Shown in pieces: positions 61,916 to 64,000 of a stretch of 64,000 bases of DNA. This stretch comes from Pseudolysobacter sp964466115 (GTDB lineage Bacteria; Pseudomonadota; Gammaproteobacteria; Xanthomonadales; Rhodanobacteraceae), in the NCBI GenBank assembly GCA_964466115.1, contig CAYXMH010000001.1, forward strand, positions 1 to 64,000, read 5' to 3'. The notes beneath the pieces were generated by a model. It worked only from the letters and a program-made list of their open reading frames with translations, was not told the origin of the DNA and searched no databases. Numbering within the stretch: position 1 is the stretch's first letter; each line of letters opens with the position of its first letter. The translations under genes and the position numbers were made by a program.

Positions 61916-64000
61916 CAGAAGTACAGGCGCTTTTCACCGTCACCGGCAACATTCTCTACGCAGCGGCCACAAATCTCCGGATGCTCCAGATGCGTATTAA
62001 TGTCGGGCCGATAATGCCAGCAGCGAATACATTTGGCATGCGTGCTTGGCTTAGCGTAAATCCATATTTGCGCATCTGCGACATCCGCTTTAACCGCTTG
62101 ATCCGGTTTGGCCGCAAGCGGCGCCAATGTCATCTCGGAAGTAATGAAGAAAAACCGCAATTCCTTGGCAACATCGCCACCGTAATGCTTAAGGGTTTTA
62201 TCATCGACGTACAACGTGACCTCAGCATCCAAAGACGAGCCGATGCGTCGATCGTTGCGCATCACTTCCAGCACCTTCGCCACGTCGTTGCGCACGCTGC
62301 GCAACAGGTTGAACTCATCGCTACCTTGGCCAAACCCCGATCCTAATTGAAGTTTATCGAGGCCCGCATACCAGGTTTGAAACAAGACGGACTCATCGCG
62401 CTCACCCGGCATATGCTGCCAAATCTCCTCGGCAGTGAACGAAAGAATCGGTGCAATCCAACGCACCAATGCCTCCAGAATATGAAACATCGCCGTCTGC
62501 GCCGAACGCCGACCGATGCTATTAACCTGCATCGTGTAGAGGCGATCCTTGGTTATATCCAAATAAAACGCGCCTAAATCCACCGAGCAAAAGGTATGGA
62601 TAATCTGATAAACCGCATGGAAATCGTATTTTTCGTAAGCCAGGCGAATACGGCCGTCAAACTGGTAAGCAAGATCGATAATCCACTGATCCAGGATTAA
62701 ACAATCCGACGTCTTAAGTTGATGCTTAAGAGGCTCGAACCCGGCCAAATTACCGAGCAAAAACCGCGCGGTGTTGCGAATACGGCGATAGGCGTCGCTG
62801 ACGCGCTTTAGAATTTCGTCCGACACCGACATCTCACTGCGGTAATCGGTTGCGGCCACCCAAAGCCGCAACACATCGGCACCGAGCGTTTTCATCACCG
62901 ACTGCGGCGCGACGACGTTCCCTAGCGATTTCGACATCTTGCGTCCCTGCGCATCGACGACGAAACCGTGCGTCAATACTTCACGATACGGTGCGGCGTT
63001 AAAACCCGCACACGATGACAACAAGGATGATTGAAACCAACCGCGGTGTTGATCGGAGCCTTCCAAATACAAATTGGCCGGGCGGGTAAGTTCGGGACGC
63101 GCATCCAGCACACAAGCGTGTGTCACGCCGGAATCGAACCACACATCCAAAATATCGGTGACTTTTTCGTAATGGTCAGCGTCGCTACCCAGAAGCTCGG
63201 CAATGTCCAGCTCATACCAAACATCGGCACCCTCTTTCTCAACGCGCTTGGCAACGGTTTCCATTAGCTCAACCGAGCGCGGATGTGGTTCACTGGTGGA
63301 TTTATGCACAAATAACGCAATCGGCACGCCCCAAGTGCGCTGGCGTGAAATACACCAATCCGGGCGCCCTTCCACCATACCGGCAATGCGTTCCTTGCCC
63401 CAATCCGGGATCCATGCCACGTTATCTATCGCAGCCAATGCGTTAGCGCGCAGACCGGCTTGATCCATGCTGATGAACCATTGCGGTGTCGCGCGAAATG
63501 CAACTGGGGTTTTGTGGCGCCAACAGTGCGGATAGCTGTGCTGATATGGCAAGTTTGCCAATAATCGACCGCGTTCACGCAGCACTTCGATGACCGAGTC
63601 ATTGGCTTTCCATACATGCTGGCCGGCAAACAATTCCGTATCCGGTAGATACACGCCGTTACCGCCCACCGGATTGAGAACGCCAAGTCCGTAACGCGCT
63701 CCCACGATAAAATCGTCTTGGCCATGACCGGGCGCCGTGTGCACGGCACCGGTGCCGGAATCCGCCGTGACATGCTCGCCTAAAATAATCGGCACGTGTC
63801 GCGCATAAAATGGGTGCTGCAACTTTATGTTTTCAAGACGGGCACCTTTAACTTGCCCAAGAACGTGAGTGTCGTTAACGCCATAGCGCTGCAATGCACT
63901 TTCGGCAAGCGCTTGCGCCAACACCAGTAGCTGACGCTTGCCGACTCGCGCGGGTCCTTCAACCAACACATAGTCAAAATCGGCATGTACAGCCACACCC
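61915..64000 (-). CDS. ileS: isoleucyl-tRNA synthetase, 3' part (5' end outside the window)
   Basis: Class I synthetase charging tRNA-Ile. About 694 C-terminal residues are visible, and the frame stays open to the window edge; the HIGH motif and N-terminal quarter lie outside. The part of the editing domain with GTGAVHTAPGHGQDDF, the catalytic-domain segment YLEGSDQHRGWFQSSLLSS and the KMSKS motif GRKMSKSLGN are present. The C-terminal zinc finger has CIRCWHY and CGRCVENVAG. It leads the ileS-lspA-ispH operon. Confidence 0.97.
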   Translation of the reverse strand, partial: GVAVHADFDYVLVEGPARVGKRQLLVLAQALAESALQRYGVNDTHVLGQVKGARLENIKLQHPFYARHVPIILGEHVTADSGTGAVHTAPGHGQDDFIVGARYGLGVLNPVGGNGVYLPDTELFAGQHVWKANDSVIEVLRERGRLLANLPYQHSYPHCWRHKTPVAFRATPQWFISMDQAGLRANALAAIDNVAWIPDWGKERIAGMVEGRPDWCISRQRTWGVPIALFVHKSTSEPHPRSVELMETVAKRVEKEGADVWYELDIAELLGSDADHYEKVTDILDVWFDSGVTHACVLDARPELTRPANLYLEGSDQHRGWFQSSLLSSCAGFNAAPYREVLTHGFVVDAQGRKMSKSLGNVVAPQSVMKTLGADVLRLWVAATDYRSEMSVSDEILKRVSDAYRRIRNTARFLLGNLAGFEPLKHQLKTSDCLILDQWIIDLAYQFDGRIRLAYEKYDFHAVYQIIHTFCSVDLGAFYLDITKDRLYTMQVNSIGRRSAQTAMFHILEALVRWIAPILSFTAEEIWQHMPGERDESVLFQTWYAGLDKLQLGSGFGQGSDEFNLLRSVRNDVAKVLEVMRNDRRIGSSLDAEVTLYVDDKTLKHYGGDVAKELRFFFITSEMTLAPLAAKPDQAVKADVADAQIWIYAKPSTHAKCIRCWHYRPDINTHLEHPEICGRCVENVAGDGEKRLYF

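Overview
The window looks like chromosomal DNA of a gammaproteobacterium, most likely of the Xanthomonadales (Lysobacterales). This is inferred from gene order and protein sequence: nuo genes followed by initiator tRNA-rimP-nusA-infB-rbfA-truB-rpsO-pnp, the chain sdhCDAB-sdhE-lolCD-comEC-exbBD-msbA-lpxK, a fused aspartokinase/homoserine dehydrogenase thrABC operon, and a fimT-pilVWXY1E minor-pilin cluster next to ispH-lspA-ileS. GC content appears moderate (roughly mid-50s percent by eye, not computed). No phage, transposase, CRISPR array or plasmid function was seen.

Layout. 1-470: a 16-bp tandem repeat array cut by the window edge, then a small membrane protein on the plus strand. 560-36447: one long minus-strand block. 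Read in the direction of transcription it holds an SDHAF4-like gene, sdhCDAB, sdhE, a ygfX-like gene, a single lolC/E-type permease, lolD, comEC, exbB, exbD, msbA, lpxK, then nuoC to nuoN, initiator tRNA, rimP, nusA, infB, rbfA, truB, rpsO and pnp. The block covers respiration (complexes I and II), outer-membrane biogenesis (lipid A flipping and phosphorylation, lipoprotein release), a proton-driven energiser, DNA uptake, and translation/RNA decay. nuoA and nuoB are missing from their usual place before nuoC, where lpxK sits instead. 36.5-44.1 kb: a mixed accessory stretch with ygfZ, a cell-wall hydrolase preceded by an AT-rich and hairpin-rich 351-bp gap, a secreted phosphodiesterase, a glycine-zipper protein, an MgtE-like transporter and a membrane-anchored TPR/SUMF-domain protein. 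44.2-50.4 kb: RNase D (TTG start), an imperfect-palindrome intergenic region, thrA-thrB-thrC and tRNA-Ala(CGC). 50.6-52.7 kb: a secreted EF-hand protein convergent with a secreted plant-type leucine-rich-repeat protein, then tRNA-Val(CAC) and tRNA-Thr(CGT). 52.8-64 kb: the type IV pilus minor-pilin operon with the PilY1 adhesin, then ispH, lspA and the 3' two thirds of ileS.

The pilus genes together with comEC are compatible with twitching motility and natural DNA uptake. The points most worth a second look are the nuoC/lpxK junction without nuoAB, the two structured intergenic regions (37.45-37.80 kb and 45.32-45.47 kb), the leucine-rich-repeat protein, the TPR-SUMF fusion, and the small SDHAF4-like gene upstream of sdhC. 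Most of the rest is conserved housekeeping sequence.
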